NCBI RefSeq assembly: GCF_016107285.1
Contig: NZ_RCVQ01000003.1
Span: forward strand, 1-64,000
Reading direction: 5' to 3'
Source of the DNA: Roseomonas sp. KE0001
GTDB taxonomy: Bacteria; Pseudomonadota; Alphaproteobacteria; Acetobacterales; Acetobacteraceae
Length of the DNA stretch: 64,000 nucleotides
The notes below the pieces were generated by a model. That model was not told where the DNA came from. It saw nothing but the letters and a program-made list of their open reading frames with translations, and searched no databases. The stretch's first letter is position 1. Every line of letters starts with the position of its first letter. A program made the translations under genes and the position numbers. Below are positions 11,138 to 19,220 of the stretch, in pieces.

Positions 11138-12331
11138 TTAGGCTTGGCGCCACTCAGGGAACGGGTCCGGTAGCCTTGCCCAAGCCTTCGGCCCGCCCCG
11201 CATCTCGACATCTGTCAGTAGGCAGGCATCCAATGCATGGCGCAGCGCAGCCTCGTTCATCTCGACGCCGATGAAGACGATCTCCTGCCGCCGGTCGCCA
11301 TGAGGCTCTACCCAATTGCGCAGCACGCCCTCACGCCATTCCGGGTCGGTCGGCCAGCGGCTCTCAGGCACGGCAGCGAACCAGAAGCCTGCGGCCTCAT
11401 GCCGCCCTACCGCCCCGGCCAGTTGCCATGATCCCGCCCAGGCCATACGGCTGGCCAGCCAGAAGAAGCCCTTGGCGCGCACCACCCCGGGCATCTCGGA
11501 TTGCAGGAAGCGATGGAAGCGCGCCGGACGAAGCTGCGGATGCCGAACTCCTCCGACTCCGGCAGGTGGTGGCCCGCCAGCGCCTGGCTCCACCCCGCCG
11601 CCTGCTGGGCGCGGGCGAAGTCGAAACGGCCGGTCTCCAACACCGCCGCCAGCGGCACTTGGCCCAGCGTGGCCGGGATGATAGCCGCTTGCGGGTTGAA
11701 GGTGGCCAGGATGCTGGAGAGGCGCTGCAACTCCTCCGCGTTCACCAGGTCCGCCTTGTTCACCACGATGACGTCGGCGAACTCCACCTGCTCCACCAGC
11801 AGGTCCACCAGCAGCCGGGTGTCGCCTTCGCCCGCCGTCTCGCCGCGCGTGGCCAGGGTGTCGGCGGAGCCGTAGTCACGCAGGAAGGCCTGGGCATCCA
11901 CCACCGTCACCATGGTGTCGAGGCGGGCGATATCGTCAAGCGACTGCCCGTTCTCGTCGCGGAAGTCGAAGGTGGCGGCCACCGGCATGGGCTCGCTGAT
12001 GCCCGTGCTCTCGATCAGAAGCGCGTCGAAGCGGCCTTCCTCGGCCAGGCGCCGCACCTCCTGCATCAGGTCGTCCCGCAGGGTGCAGCAGATGCAGCCA
12101 TTCGACATCTCCACCAGCTTCTCCTCGGTACGCGATAGGCTGCCGCCCTGCTCGACCAGGGCAGCGTCGATGTTCACCTCCGGACATGTCGTTGACGATG
12201 ACAGCGACACGCCGTCCTTCGCGGTTCGCCAGGACTTGGTTCAGCAAGGTGGCCTTCCCGGCGCCGAGGAAGCCGGACAGCACGGTGACAGGCAGCCGAG
12301 GGTCGGTCGGGGATTGCGCTTGGCTCGCCAT
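11138..12331 (-). pseudogene. COG0523 (CobW/ZigA/YciC-type) metallochaperone GTPase, double frameshift
   Basis: The parts of one COG0523 GTPase are split over three frames. The N-terminus starting at 12331 reads [20 protein letters not shown] and VAVIVNDMS. The middle continues [26 protein letters not shown] (metal-binding CxCC) and VVNKADLV. The C-terminal domain reads PARFHRFLQSEMPGVVRAKG. The first break, near 12180, looks like one extra G. The second, near 11528, lacks about 25 bases relative to the usual FVYRARRPFHPARF region. The P-loop also reads GKAT where GKTT is usual. Family members allocate zinc or other metals under starvation; this copy should not be functional unless the breaks are sequencing errors. 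Confidence 0.85.
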
Positions 12332-12336
12332 GGCGG

Positions 12337-12999
12337 TCAGTCCTCTTCGGCCGGGTCGATGCAGAGCAGCAGGCGCGGGTGCAAGGCGCGGCCGGTCGCA
12401 TCACGTGGCATGGGTGGGGATCGGTGGATGCAGCCGTGGCCAGGCATCCTGGCCTCGCCGCGCAGGATGGCGGCGGCACCGATGGGCAGATGCTGAATGC
12501 TGGCGCGGTCGGGCAGGGCGTCCCCGTCGCGCAAGCGCCGGGCTTCCGCCGCCCCGCCCGCTCGCGCCAGCCATTCGGTCCCATCGCCGCAATAGGTGCA
12601 GAGAAGGCGCAGGCGCACCGCATCGGCATGGAACAGCGCGCAGCTATCGTCCGAAACGGCTTCCAAGCGCAGGCGGACCTGCTGACTGTCCGACACCTCG
12701 GCGAACAAGTTGGCGAGGACCAGGATGTCGGCCAGCAGCGCCGGGTGCAGCGGAGGCTCAAAACCCGCGAGCGCCTGCATCACCGCGATATCTGGCTCAC
12801 CTATCCCGGAACACACGAACGGCGCCTGCTGGGCCAAGCGCTGCGCATCCCGCAGAAGCGGCCTGGGCAGGTTGCGCCCTCAGACCGCGAGCGACACGGT
12901 GGGAGCGAGAATGCTGGCGAGGATGATCGGTTCGGCAGCGGCCAGCATGCGCGGCGCCTGCGGATCAGCCGACGTCAAGGCGTCTGATACCAAGGTCAC
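12337..12999 (-). pseudogene. DUF1826 protein, interrupted by an in-frame stop
   Basis: A 221-codon frame from GTG 12999 carries a TGA at 12880-12882 at a position that reads as Trp in VSLAVWRRNLPRPLLR-like relatives. The rest, from LAQQAPFVCSGIGEPDIAV through CALFHADAVRLRLLCTYCGDGTEWL to the C-terminus, looks intact. DUF1826 genes commonly accompany COG0523 GTPases, and here the next gene is one, also broken. The domain name comes from memory of the family. Translation could restart at 12837 to give 166 residues, but the conserved N-terminus would be missing. Confidence 0.7.
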
Positions 13000-13004
13000 T
13001 TAGT

Positions 13005-13025
13005 AGTGATGTTATAACATATTAT
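13005..13025. promoter_or_regulatory. Zur-like palindrome upstream of the DUF1826/COG0523 pair
   Basis: ATGTTATAACAT (13009-13020) is a perfect 12-bp palindrome in an AT-rich patch just outside the DUF1826 start. It resembles the TGTTATA half-sites of Zur boxes. Zur control of COG0523/DUF1826 genes is established in several proteobacteria. The right half beyond the core is degenerate, so the assignment is moderate. Confidence 0.45.
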
Positions 13026-13129
13026 CTTTTGCAAGACGGCATGGTGCTGCGGACTGGCGTAACTTCTTGAGTGGGCTGCCGGACAAGGGCTGTCAGAACT
13101 TGTACCTGCCAAGCGCCACACGATAGCCT

Positions 13130-13335
13130 AGGCGCCGCACCGGTCCCGCGCGAGCGGGTGAAAAGGGAACGTCGTGCGGCTCCGATCGGAGTTCAGTCGG
13201 CGGCTGCCCCCGCAACTGTTGGCGGATCACCGATGCGCCGTCTGCCCGTTGGGCAGGCCACTGGCACCCCGGTGCCGGGAAGGCAGGCGCATCGGTCAGG
13301 ATTCGCGAGCCAGGAGACCTGCCGGGGCGTGGTCA
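13130..13335 (+). promoter_or_regulatory. Cobalamin (B12) riboswitch
   Basis: The element shows the conserved cobalamin-riboswitch blocks in order: GGTGAAAAGGGAA (13157-13169), the B12-box core GCTGCCCCCGCAACTGT (13203-13219), GCCACTGGC, CCGGGAAGGC and the closing GAGCCAGGAGACCTGCC (13307-13323). It ends about 45 bases before cbtB, so adenosylcobalamin should lower expression of the cobalt transporter. Confidence 0.93.
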
Positions 13336-13378
13336 ACCTTCTGGACCGGCGCGGGGCGCGTCGGCGGAGCGCCTCCTC

Positions 13379-13567
13379 ATGCAGATCCCAGCCACATCGG
13401 CTTCCATCCATCAGGCCGCGGCCAGCAGCACTGGCCGCGTGCTGGCCAGCGTCCTCGCCCTGGCCTTCGGCACCCTGCTGCTCTGGGGCGTCGGCTTCGC
13501 GCACAACGACCTGCTGCACAACGCCGCGCATGACACCCGCCACTCCAACGGCTTCCCCTGCCACTGA
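13379..13567 (+). CDS. cbtB: Cobalt transporter subunit CbtB
   Basis: Small membrane protein of 62 residues with one transmembrane helix (VLASVLALAFGTLLLWGVGF). It ends in a histidine-rich tail (HNDLLHNAAHD, RHSNGFPCH), the hallmark of CbtB and a likely metal-binding site. It lies directly behind the cobalamin riboswitch and eight bases before cbtA. Known CbtAB systems are predicted cobalt importers that supply B12 synthesis. Confidence 0.92.
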   Translation: MQIPATSASIHQAAASSTGRVLASVLALAFGTLLLWGVGFAHNDLLHNAAHDTRHSNGFPCH

Positions 13568-13575
13568 GCCGGACC

Positions 13576-14283
13576 ATGATGGACCATCTCAGGCGGCTTC
13601 TGGCCGTGGCGCTGTTCGCGGGCATCCTGGCGGGCGCCGTGGCCAGCCTCGGGCACCAGTGGAACACGGTGCCCACCATCCTCGTGGCCGAGACCTACGA
13701 GCACCAGGACAGCGCCGCGCCGGGGCAAGCCGACCACGCTGCCGAGGCGCACGAGCATGGCGCCGAAGCCTGGGCGCCGGAGGACGGGCTGGAGCGGACG
13801 CTCTATACCGTGCTGGCCGACATGCTGACCGGCATCGCCTACGCGCTGCTGCTGGGGGCGGCCATGTCCCTGCGCGGCGCCGTGGCGGACTGGCGGCAGG
13901 GCCTGCTCTGGGGGCTGGCGGGCTTCGCGGTCTTCACCCTGGCCCCGTCAATCGGCCTGCCACCCAAGCTCCCCGGCACGCCGGTGGCAGAACTCGCCGA
14001 CCGTCAGGTCTGGTGGGTGGCGACGGCGCTGCTGACGGCGGGCGGCCTGGCGCTGATCGCCTTCACCCGGCGGCTGCCCTGGGCCGTGCTGGCCGTCATC
14101 GTCATCGCTCTCCCGCACCTCTGGGGCGCCCCGGCGGCGCCTGCCGAGGCATCGGCCGTGCCGGACGCCTTAACCCAGCGCTTCATCGCGGGGGTGACCG
14201 CAGTGAGCCTGCTGTTCTGGGCCACGCTGGGACTGGCGACCGGCTGGCTCCAGGCGCGCCTGAGCCACGCCTCGCACGGCTGA
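13576..14283 (+). CDS. cbtA: Cobalt transporter subunit CbtA
   Basis: Predicted membrane transporter subunit of 235 residues with several hydrophobic helices (LLAVALFAGILAGAVASLGH, LLWGLAGFAVFTLAPSIGLP). A loop near residues 35-60 contains several His (YEHQDS, DHAAEAHEHG), suited to metal capture. The PSIGLPPKLPGTPVAEL segment is typical of the family. It follows cbtB in the same riboswitch-controlled operon and ends at a bidirectional terminator. Confidence 0.92.
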   Translation: MMDHLRRLLAVALFAGILAGAVASLGHQWNTVPTILVAETYEHQDSAAPGQADHAAEAHEHGAEAWAPEDGLERTLYTVLADMLTGIAYALLLGAAMSLRGAVADWRQGLLWGLAGFAVFTLAPSIGLPPKLPGTPVAELADRQVWWVATALLTAGGLALIAFTRRLPWAVLAVIVIALPHLWGAPAAPAEASAVPDALTQRFIAGVTAVSLLFWATLGLATGWLQARLSHASHG

Positions 14284-14293
14284 CGTCCCTACC

Positions 14294-14324
14294 GGCCTGA
14301 TGCAGCAAGAACCTGCGTCAGGCC
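14294..14324. terminator. Bidirectional terminator between cbtA and a convergent methyltransferase gene
   Basis: GGCCTGATGCAG pairs with CTGCGTCAGGCC over 12 bp, with one G-T pair, around a 7-base loop (CAAGAAC). It lies 10 bases after cbtA and 9 bases after the end of the convergent gene, an ideal place to terminate both. There is no long T run, as is common in very GC-rich genomes. Confidence 0.65.
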
Positions 14325-14333
14325 AACCAACCT

Positions 14334-15110
14334 TCAGTTCCCACCCGGCTTGCCACAGGACAGCACGAAGCTGTTCCAGATGCCAATGCGCAGCTTCTGC
14401 CGCAGCGGCGCACCCCGGCGCTGCGCCGCGTGCGGGCCGCGTGGCTTTTCCAGCCGGAAGTCGGTGAAGCCCGCCTCCTCCAGCATGGCCCGCAGCGGCT
14501 CCGGCCGCAGGCCCTGGCGAAAGAACACCTGCCGCTGGATGGCCTCGTGTGCGGCGTAGTCCACCGCCGGGCCGACGACGCCCTGGCGCTCGCTCAGCCA
14601 GTCGGACAGCCGCAGACGGAGCCGCCCGATGCGGGACAGGCGCACGTAGTCGCCGTCGGCGATGACCACCCGCCCGCCCGGCCGCAGCACCCGGAACCAG
14701 TCGCGAAAGGCCGCCGCCGGGTCCACCAGCGTCCAGACCAGGTGACGGCTGACCACGGCGTCGTAGCGGCCGTCCGGCTCGCGCGTGTCCTCGGCATCGC
14801 CCAGGAACAGGCGCAGGTCCTTGGTGCCCGCATGCTTGGCCCGGGCGCGCAGCAGCATGGCCTCGGTCAGGTCCAGCCCCGTCACCTCGCACCCCATGCC
14901 CAGCAGCACGCGGGTGACCTCGCCGGTGCCGAAGGCCAGTTCCAGCACGCGACGTGCTTCGGCACCCATGTGGCGGCGGAGCAGCGCCGCCCAGGCGTCG
15001 CGCTCCTCCAAGCTCTTCATGCCGTGGCCGGGCGACAGGTCGAAGGTCTCGGCGCGCCGGGTCCAGTATTCCCGGATCTCGTCCTTCAAGGCGTAGTTGG
15101 CACCGTGCAT
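14334..15110 (-). CDS. Class I SAM-dependent methyltransferase
   Basis: About 258 residues with the Rossmann SAM site VLELAFGTGEVTRVLLGMG (motif I), VTGLDLTEAML (motif II), LFLGDAEDTREPDGRYDAVVS and RVLRPGGRVVIADGDYVR (post-I and motif III), i.e. the Methyltransf_11/UbiE type. The substrate cannot be read from sequence. The ATG at 15110 (MHGANYALKDEIREYW) is preferred to 15137, which would add nine unconserved residues. It lies between the cobalt transporter and the methionine synthase genes. Confidence 0.82.
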   Translation of the reverse strand: MHGANYALKDEIREYWTRRAETFDLSPGHGMKSLEERDAWAALLRRHMGAEARRVLELAFGTGEVTRVLLGMGCEVTGLDLTEAMLLRARAKHAGTKDLRLFLGDAEDTREPDGRYDAVVSRHLVWTLVDPAAAFRDWFRVLRPGGRVVIADGDYVRLSRIGRLRLRLSDWLSERQGVVGPAVDYAAHEAIQRQVFFRQGLRPEPLRAMLEEAGFTDFRLEKPRGPHAAQRRGAPLRQKLRIGIWNSFVLSCGKPGGN

Positions 15111-15137
15111 GCCATGGGGTTCCCTGGTGCGAGGCAC

Positions 15138-15402
15138 CTGTCTATGCGACCTGCGGCCGGACGCTCAGGATGGAGGCGATGACATCGGTCAGTTCCGGGC
15201 GGTCCGGCGTCTCCTCCAACGACATCGTCTCCGTGCACGGTCTCGGATCGCGCAATGCCGATCTCCGCGGCCGCTGGCGGGAGCGGTTCGATGTGTCCCG
15301 CCGATCCGTATCGGTGAGAATCTCCTCGGAACACCGAGGGAGCGATCCTCTTTAACCGGATCTGCGGTTCAGCGGCTCACCCCGCCCACCATGGACCAGT
15401 GT
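15138..15402. other. Intergenic region between mesD and the methyltransferase gene
   Basis: I see no supported gene. A 27-codon minus-strand frame beginning MSLEETPDRPELTDVIASI ends just before the methyltransferase gene and could be a leader peptide or chance. No clear terminator for mesD is visible. Confidence 0.4.
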
Positions 15403-16431
15403 TCAGGCCGCGAGTTCCCGCCTGATGATGTCCGCACCTGCGCTGAGTGCCTGGAGCTTGCCTCGGGCAACGCGGCGCGAGAGCGGCGCCATGCCGCAGT
15501 TGGTGCAGGGACAGAGCTTGTCCGCGTCCACGAACTGGAGCGCCTTGCGCAGGGTCGCGGCGACTTCCTCCGGGGTCTCGATGGTGTCGGTCGCCACGTC
15601 GATGGCCCCGACCATCACCTTCTTGCCGCGTACGAGCTCCAGAAGTTCCATCGGAACATGCGAGTTGTGGCACTCCAGGGAAATCAGATCGATGCTGGAC
15701 GCCTGCAGCTTGGGGAAGGTGGCTTCATACTGGCGCCACTCCGAGCCCAGGGTCTTCTTCCAATCCGTGTTGGCCTTGATGCCATAGCCATAGCAGATGT
15801 GGACCGCCGTCTCGCACTTCAGGCCTTCGATCGCCCTTTCCAGGGTCGCGATGCCCCAATCATTCACCTCATCGAAGAACACATTGAAGGCTGGCTCGTC
15901 GAACTGGATGATATCGACCCCGGCGGCTTCGAGCTCGCGGGCTTCCTGATTGAGGATCGTCGCGAACTCCCAGGCGAGCTTCTCGCGGCTTCGGTAGTGG
16001 GCATCGAAGAGCGTATCGATCATCGTCATCGGTCCGGGCAGAGCCCATTTGATGCGCCCCTTGGTCTGCTGCCGCAAAAATTTGGCGTCCTCGACGAAAA
16101 CAGGCTTCTCGCGGGACACGGCACCAACGACGGTCGGCACGCTGGCGTCATAGCGATCGCGGATCCTCACGGTCTCGCGCTTCTGGAAATCGACGCCGTT
16201 GAGGTGCTCGATGAAGGTCGTGACGAAATGCTGGCGGGTTTGTTCGCCATCGCTGACGATGTCGATGCCCGCGCGCTCCTGCTCGGCCAGAGCCAACTGG
16301 AGAGCGTCCCGTTTTCCAGCCATCAGCTCCTCGCCTTCAAGCTTCCAGGGCGACCAGAGCTTCTCGGGCTCTGCGAGCCAGGAGGGCTTGGGGAGACTGC
16401 CAGCAGTGGATGTAGGCAAAAGCTTTGTCAT
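15403..16431 (-). CDS. mesD: Folate-independent methionine synthase MesD (core MetE-like)
   Basis: MetE catalytic-domain-only protein of about 342 residues; it lacks the N-terminal half of MetE that helps bind methyl-folate. Expected zinc ligands are present: VHICYGYG (His211 and Cys213), ISLECH, and CPCTNCGMAPL near the C-terminus. QFDEPAFNVF is the usual active-site strand. The partner gene mesX lies immediately upstream. Published work on folate-independent methionine synthases shows that MesD needs MesX and oxygen. ATG 16431 gives MTKLLPTSTAGSLPKPSW; an ATG at 16458 is possible. Confidence 0.9.
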   Translation of the reverse strand: MTKLLPTSTAGSLPKPSWLAEPEKLWSPWKLEGEELMAGKRDALQLALAEQERAGIDIVSDGEQTRQHFVTTFIEHLNGVDFQKRETVRIRDRYDASVPTVVGAVSREKPVFVEDAKFLRQQTKGRIKWALPGPMTMIDTLFDAHYRSREKLAWEFATILNQEARELEAAGVDIIQFDEPAFNVFFDEVNDWGIATLERAIEGLKCETAVHICYGYGIKANTDWKKTLGSEWRQYEATFPKLQASSIDLISLECHNSHVPMELLELVRGKKVMVGAIDVATDTIETPEEVAATLRKALQFVDADKLCPCTNCGMAPLSRRVARGKLQALSAGADIIRRELAA

Positions 16432-16461
16432 GAGAAGCGGCCTCGTCAGGTGTGGCATCAC

Positions 16462-17439
16462 TCAAGCTGCGTATCGGGCGGACCATTCATCCAGAACGGC
16501 GCGATACGGCTTGATGAAGTGATCTTCCGTGAACTTGCCTTGTTCGACAGCCAGTTGGCTGCGCTCGTCCCGGTCATAGACGATCCGTGTCAGGGAATGA
16601 TCCTGGTGTTGCAGGCTGGGCCGATAGCACGCGCCAGCGGCGGAATTGGCGTTGTAGATCTCCGGCCGGTAGATCTTCTGGAATGTCTCCATCGTGCTGA
16701 TGGTGCCGATCAGCTCGAGATTGGTGTAGTCATCCAGCAGATCACCGAAGAAGTAGAATGCCAGCGGTGCCACGCCGTTCGGCGGCATGAAGTACCGGAC
16801 CTGCAAGCCCATCTTCCCGAAATACAGATCGGTCAGGGACGTCTCGTCCGTTTGATATTCAGTCCCCAGAGCGGGATGTTGATTTGTCGTCCGCCGATAG
16901 GTCTTGTTGTGCGAGACGCTGAGGCAGATCACCGGCATCTTCCGGAAATGCTCTTTGTAGGTGTCGGAGTACACGAAACTCTTGAAGAGCTTCCCGTGCA
17001 GGTCACCGAAATCGTCCGGGATGCTGATCCCCGCACGGCCTTTGTTGTGCTCGGGAAGGCGGACGCTGAAATCGTAGTCCCGTACATAGGAGGAAAAGTT
17101 GTTCCCAACGATTCCGTCAATCCGCGCACCGGTCTTGCGATCGAGGATGGTCGTTTTCAGAACCTCGATGGCCGGAAAGGCGTTGCCATCCTGGCCGATC
17201 TCCAGCTCGACGGAGATGATGTCCAGTTCGACGCTGTAGCGATTGCCGTCAGGATTGTCCCACTGCGCCAGGCTGTTGCAGCGGTTGTCGATCATCTGCA
17301 ACGCGTTGCGCAGATTCTGCTGACGACGATCGCCTCTCGCGAGGTTCGCGAAGTTCGTGGTGATCCGCGTACTCTCGGATGGCTTGTAGTCTTCGTCGAA
17401 ACGAATGCTCTTGATGGTGAAGGTCAAGTCTCTGGTCAT
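16462..17439 (-). CDS. mesX: MesX (DUF1852), partner of methionine synthase MesD
   Basis: 325-residue DUF1852 protein, reported to be required with MesD for methionine synthesis without folate or B12. The N-terminus LTFTIKSIRFDEDYKPSEST, the internal SVSHNKTYRRTTNQHPALG and GLQVRYFMPPNGVAPLAFYF are characteristic. It has no signal peptide or membrane helix. The stop lies 30 bases before the chosen mesD start, so the two form an operon, and a MetR-like site lies about 180 bases upstream of the start. Confidence 0.9.
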   Translation of the reverse strand: MTRDLTFTIKSIRFDEDYKPSESTRITTNFANLARGDRRQQNLRNALQMIDNRCNSLAQWDNPDGNRYSVELDIISVELEIGQDGNAFPAIEVLKTTILDRKTGARIDGIVGNNFSSYVRDYDFSVRLPEHNKGRAGISIPDDFGDLHGKLFKSFVYSDTYKEHFRKMPVICLSVSHNKTYRRTTNQHPALGTEYQTDETSLTDLYFGKMGLQVRYFMPPNGVAPLAFYFFGDLLDDYTNLELIGTISTMETFQKIYRPEIYNANSAAGACYRPSLQHQDHSLTRIVYDRDERSQLAVEQGKFTEDHFIKPYRAVLDEWSARYAA

Positions 17440-17617
17440 CGTGATGGTCTCCGGACTTCCGAGACAATGCCCGAGGCCGTTTCGCGCTCGTTCAGGTGGT
17501 GCCTGAGCTGGCTGTCAAACAAGCTCAGTCATAGGTCTTCCGCGCCGTCAGCTTGGGGCGACACCTGTCGTATGCCCGAGCGCAAACATGAAGAAAAATG
17601 GTATTCCTTCATACAAA

Positions 17618-17633
17618 CATGAATCGGTGTCAT
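17618..17633. promoter_or_regulatory. MetR-like binding site upstream of mesX
   Basis: CATGAATCGGTGTCAT nearly fits the MetR consensus TGAA-N5-TTCA, with G for the first T of the right half. The same sequence with two changes recurs just upstream of metR at 18613. A second imperfect element (TGAAG...CCTTCA, 17589-17611) lies beside it. The position, about 180 bases before mesX in the mesX-metR gap, suits activation. Confidence 0.6.
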
Positions 17634-17735
17634 GTCGGGGCGGTGCTGGCATCAGTGCTGAGCCGCACGATGCCCTCAGCGCGGGCGTCGGCCCGGGACG
17701 AGGTGGGCGGCTTCTCTCAGCCCTGCGGCAACACG

Positions 17736-18608
17736 TTAGATCTGGACGCTCCTGGCCAGATCGATGAAGCCGTCCAGATAGCTGGCAGTCTTGCCGGTGC
17801 GGTGGCCGAGATGAATGGACTTGGCGATCCCCTCGCCGATCCGCACGCCCCTTACCCCTTTGACCCCGCGCAGCAGCCAATCGGGGGTTGCACTGACGGC
17901 GCGGCCCGAGGCTACCAGCCGCAACATCAGATCGGTCGTCTCCACCGTGCGGTGACGACGTGGCAGGGCATGGGACGGGACGAGGAACTGCGTATAGATA
18001 TCCAGTCTCTCACGGGGGACGGGGTATGTAATCAGGGTCTCGCTCGCCAGATCCTCGGGTGCGATCCGCTGTTTCTGTGCCAACGGATGGCTGTCGGCCA
18101 CCGCCAGAACCAGTTCGTAATCGAAGACAGGCTTATACTCGACGCCTGGACGCTCGGTCGGATCCGGGGTGACCAGAATGTCGATCTCGTGGCCCAGAAG
18201 TGCGGACATGCCGCCGAACTGGAAGGCCGTGGTCACATCCAGGTCCACATCAGGCCAGTCCGCCAGAAACGGGTCCACCACCCGCATCAGCCAATCCTGG
18301 CAGGGGTGGCACTCCATTCCCACCCGGATCGCGCCACGCCGCCCGCGGGCATAATCCTCCAGGACGACCGCACCGTTTTCGAGTTGTGGAAGAACCCGCA
18401 TCGCCAGCGCCAGGAGATAGTCCCCCGCCAGCGTCAGCCGCAGCTTGTGTCCCTCGCGCTCCCAAAGTTTGACGCGGTAACGTTCCTCGAAGCGGCGAAT
18501 CGCATGGCTGACCGCCGACTGTGTCAAATTCAGCCGATCAGCGGCCTGAGTCAGGCTACCGGTCCGGTCGATCTCGCGCAGGATGGCCAGGGGCTGGATA
18601 TCGATCAT
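17736..18608 (-). CDS. metR: LysR-family methionine regulator MetR
   Basis: 290-residue LysR-type activator. The winged helix reads IDRTGSLTQAADRLNLTQSA, VSHAIRRFEERYRVKLW; the effector domain contains RGAIRVGMECHPCQDWLM, a stretch typical of MetR, and DILVTPDPTERPGVEYKPVF. Family members use homocysteine as co-inducer of methionine genes. It lies upstream of mesX-mesD in the same direction, with a 296-base gap holding a MetR-like site. Confidence 0.87.
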   Translation of the reverse strand: MIDIQPLAILREIDRTGSLTQAADRLNLTQSAVSHAIRRFEERYRVKLWEREGHKLRLTLAGDYLLALAMRVLPQLENGAVVLEDYARGRRGAIRVGMECHPCQDWLMRVVDPFLADWPDVDLDVTTAFQFGGMSALLGHEIDILVTPDPTERPGVEYKPVFDYELVLAVADSHPLAQKQRIAPEDLASETLITYPVPRERLDIYTQFLVPSHALPRRHRTVETTDLMLRLVASGRAVSATPDWLLRGVKGVRGVRIGEGIAKSIHLGHRTGKTASYLDGFIDLARSVQI

Positions 18609-18612
18609 AGGA

Positions 18613-18628
18613 CATGAACCGTTGTCAT
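18613..18628. promoter_or_regulatory. MetR-like binding site next to the metR start
   Basis: CATGAACCGTTGTCAT differs at only two positions from the site upstream of mesX (17618-17633). It begins four bases outside the metR start codon, so bound protein would sit over the ribosome-binding region or promoter, which points to negative autoregulation. Confidence 0.6.
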
Positions 18629-19220
18629 AGACATCCTTCGTAGACTCACTTGGATGTCATGACCAACTGTATCCTGTACCTCTCCGGAAAGAGGCTTTGC
18701 AGCGATGGCGCCTGGTCACTTGGTCGAAGAATAATTACCCTCATTGACGACCACCGAACTGCTCATGAGGTCGATGCGATCTGCCGCAAGGACGGAAGCA
18801 AAACGGCTACGCCTGGAGTGTGAGTGTTTCCCCAGATGCAGATTGATGCACCTGATGTCCGCTTCCAGGATCTCAGCTCGCTGTCTTCGACGTCCGAGAA
18901 GGGCGCTGAGGCGAATGTGCGAGGCTGGCCATCCGGTGAAAAGCGGGTGCTGTGTTGATCCGGTGTGGACTGATCCAGGATCGCATGCTGCTTGACACGA
19001 TCGCCACGGGCCATCCATAAGCGCCCCGCCTCAACGATCCTGACCACCCACTCTCATCGCTGGTGTACCATGCCCCGCCGACCGGCCCTGGTCGCGCGGA
19101 GCTTTCTGCTGGCGACTGCCCTGAAGTCCGCGCGGGCGCGGATCGGGGCCAACGGGCTGGCACCTGTGGGCAGGGACCCGGAGGCCCTCCTTCCCACCGG
19201 CCCCCGGAGAGCCTTCCCCC
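18629..19220. other. Gap of about 590 bases without a supported gene
   Basis: Several overlapping open frames of 60-160 codons run through this stretch on both strands, but none has a recognisable motif or a convincing ribosome-binding site. Base composition in the left half is lower in GC than the neighbours. It may contain a degraded gene, and the promoter of the downstream AAA+ gene should lie near its right end. Confidence 0.4.

Noticed and set aside
18716-19047. Small overlapping frames in the gap before the AAA+ gene
   Set aside because: No ribosome-binding site, no family motif and mutually overlapping frames on both strands.
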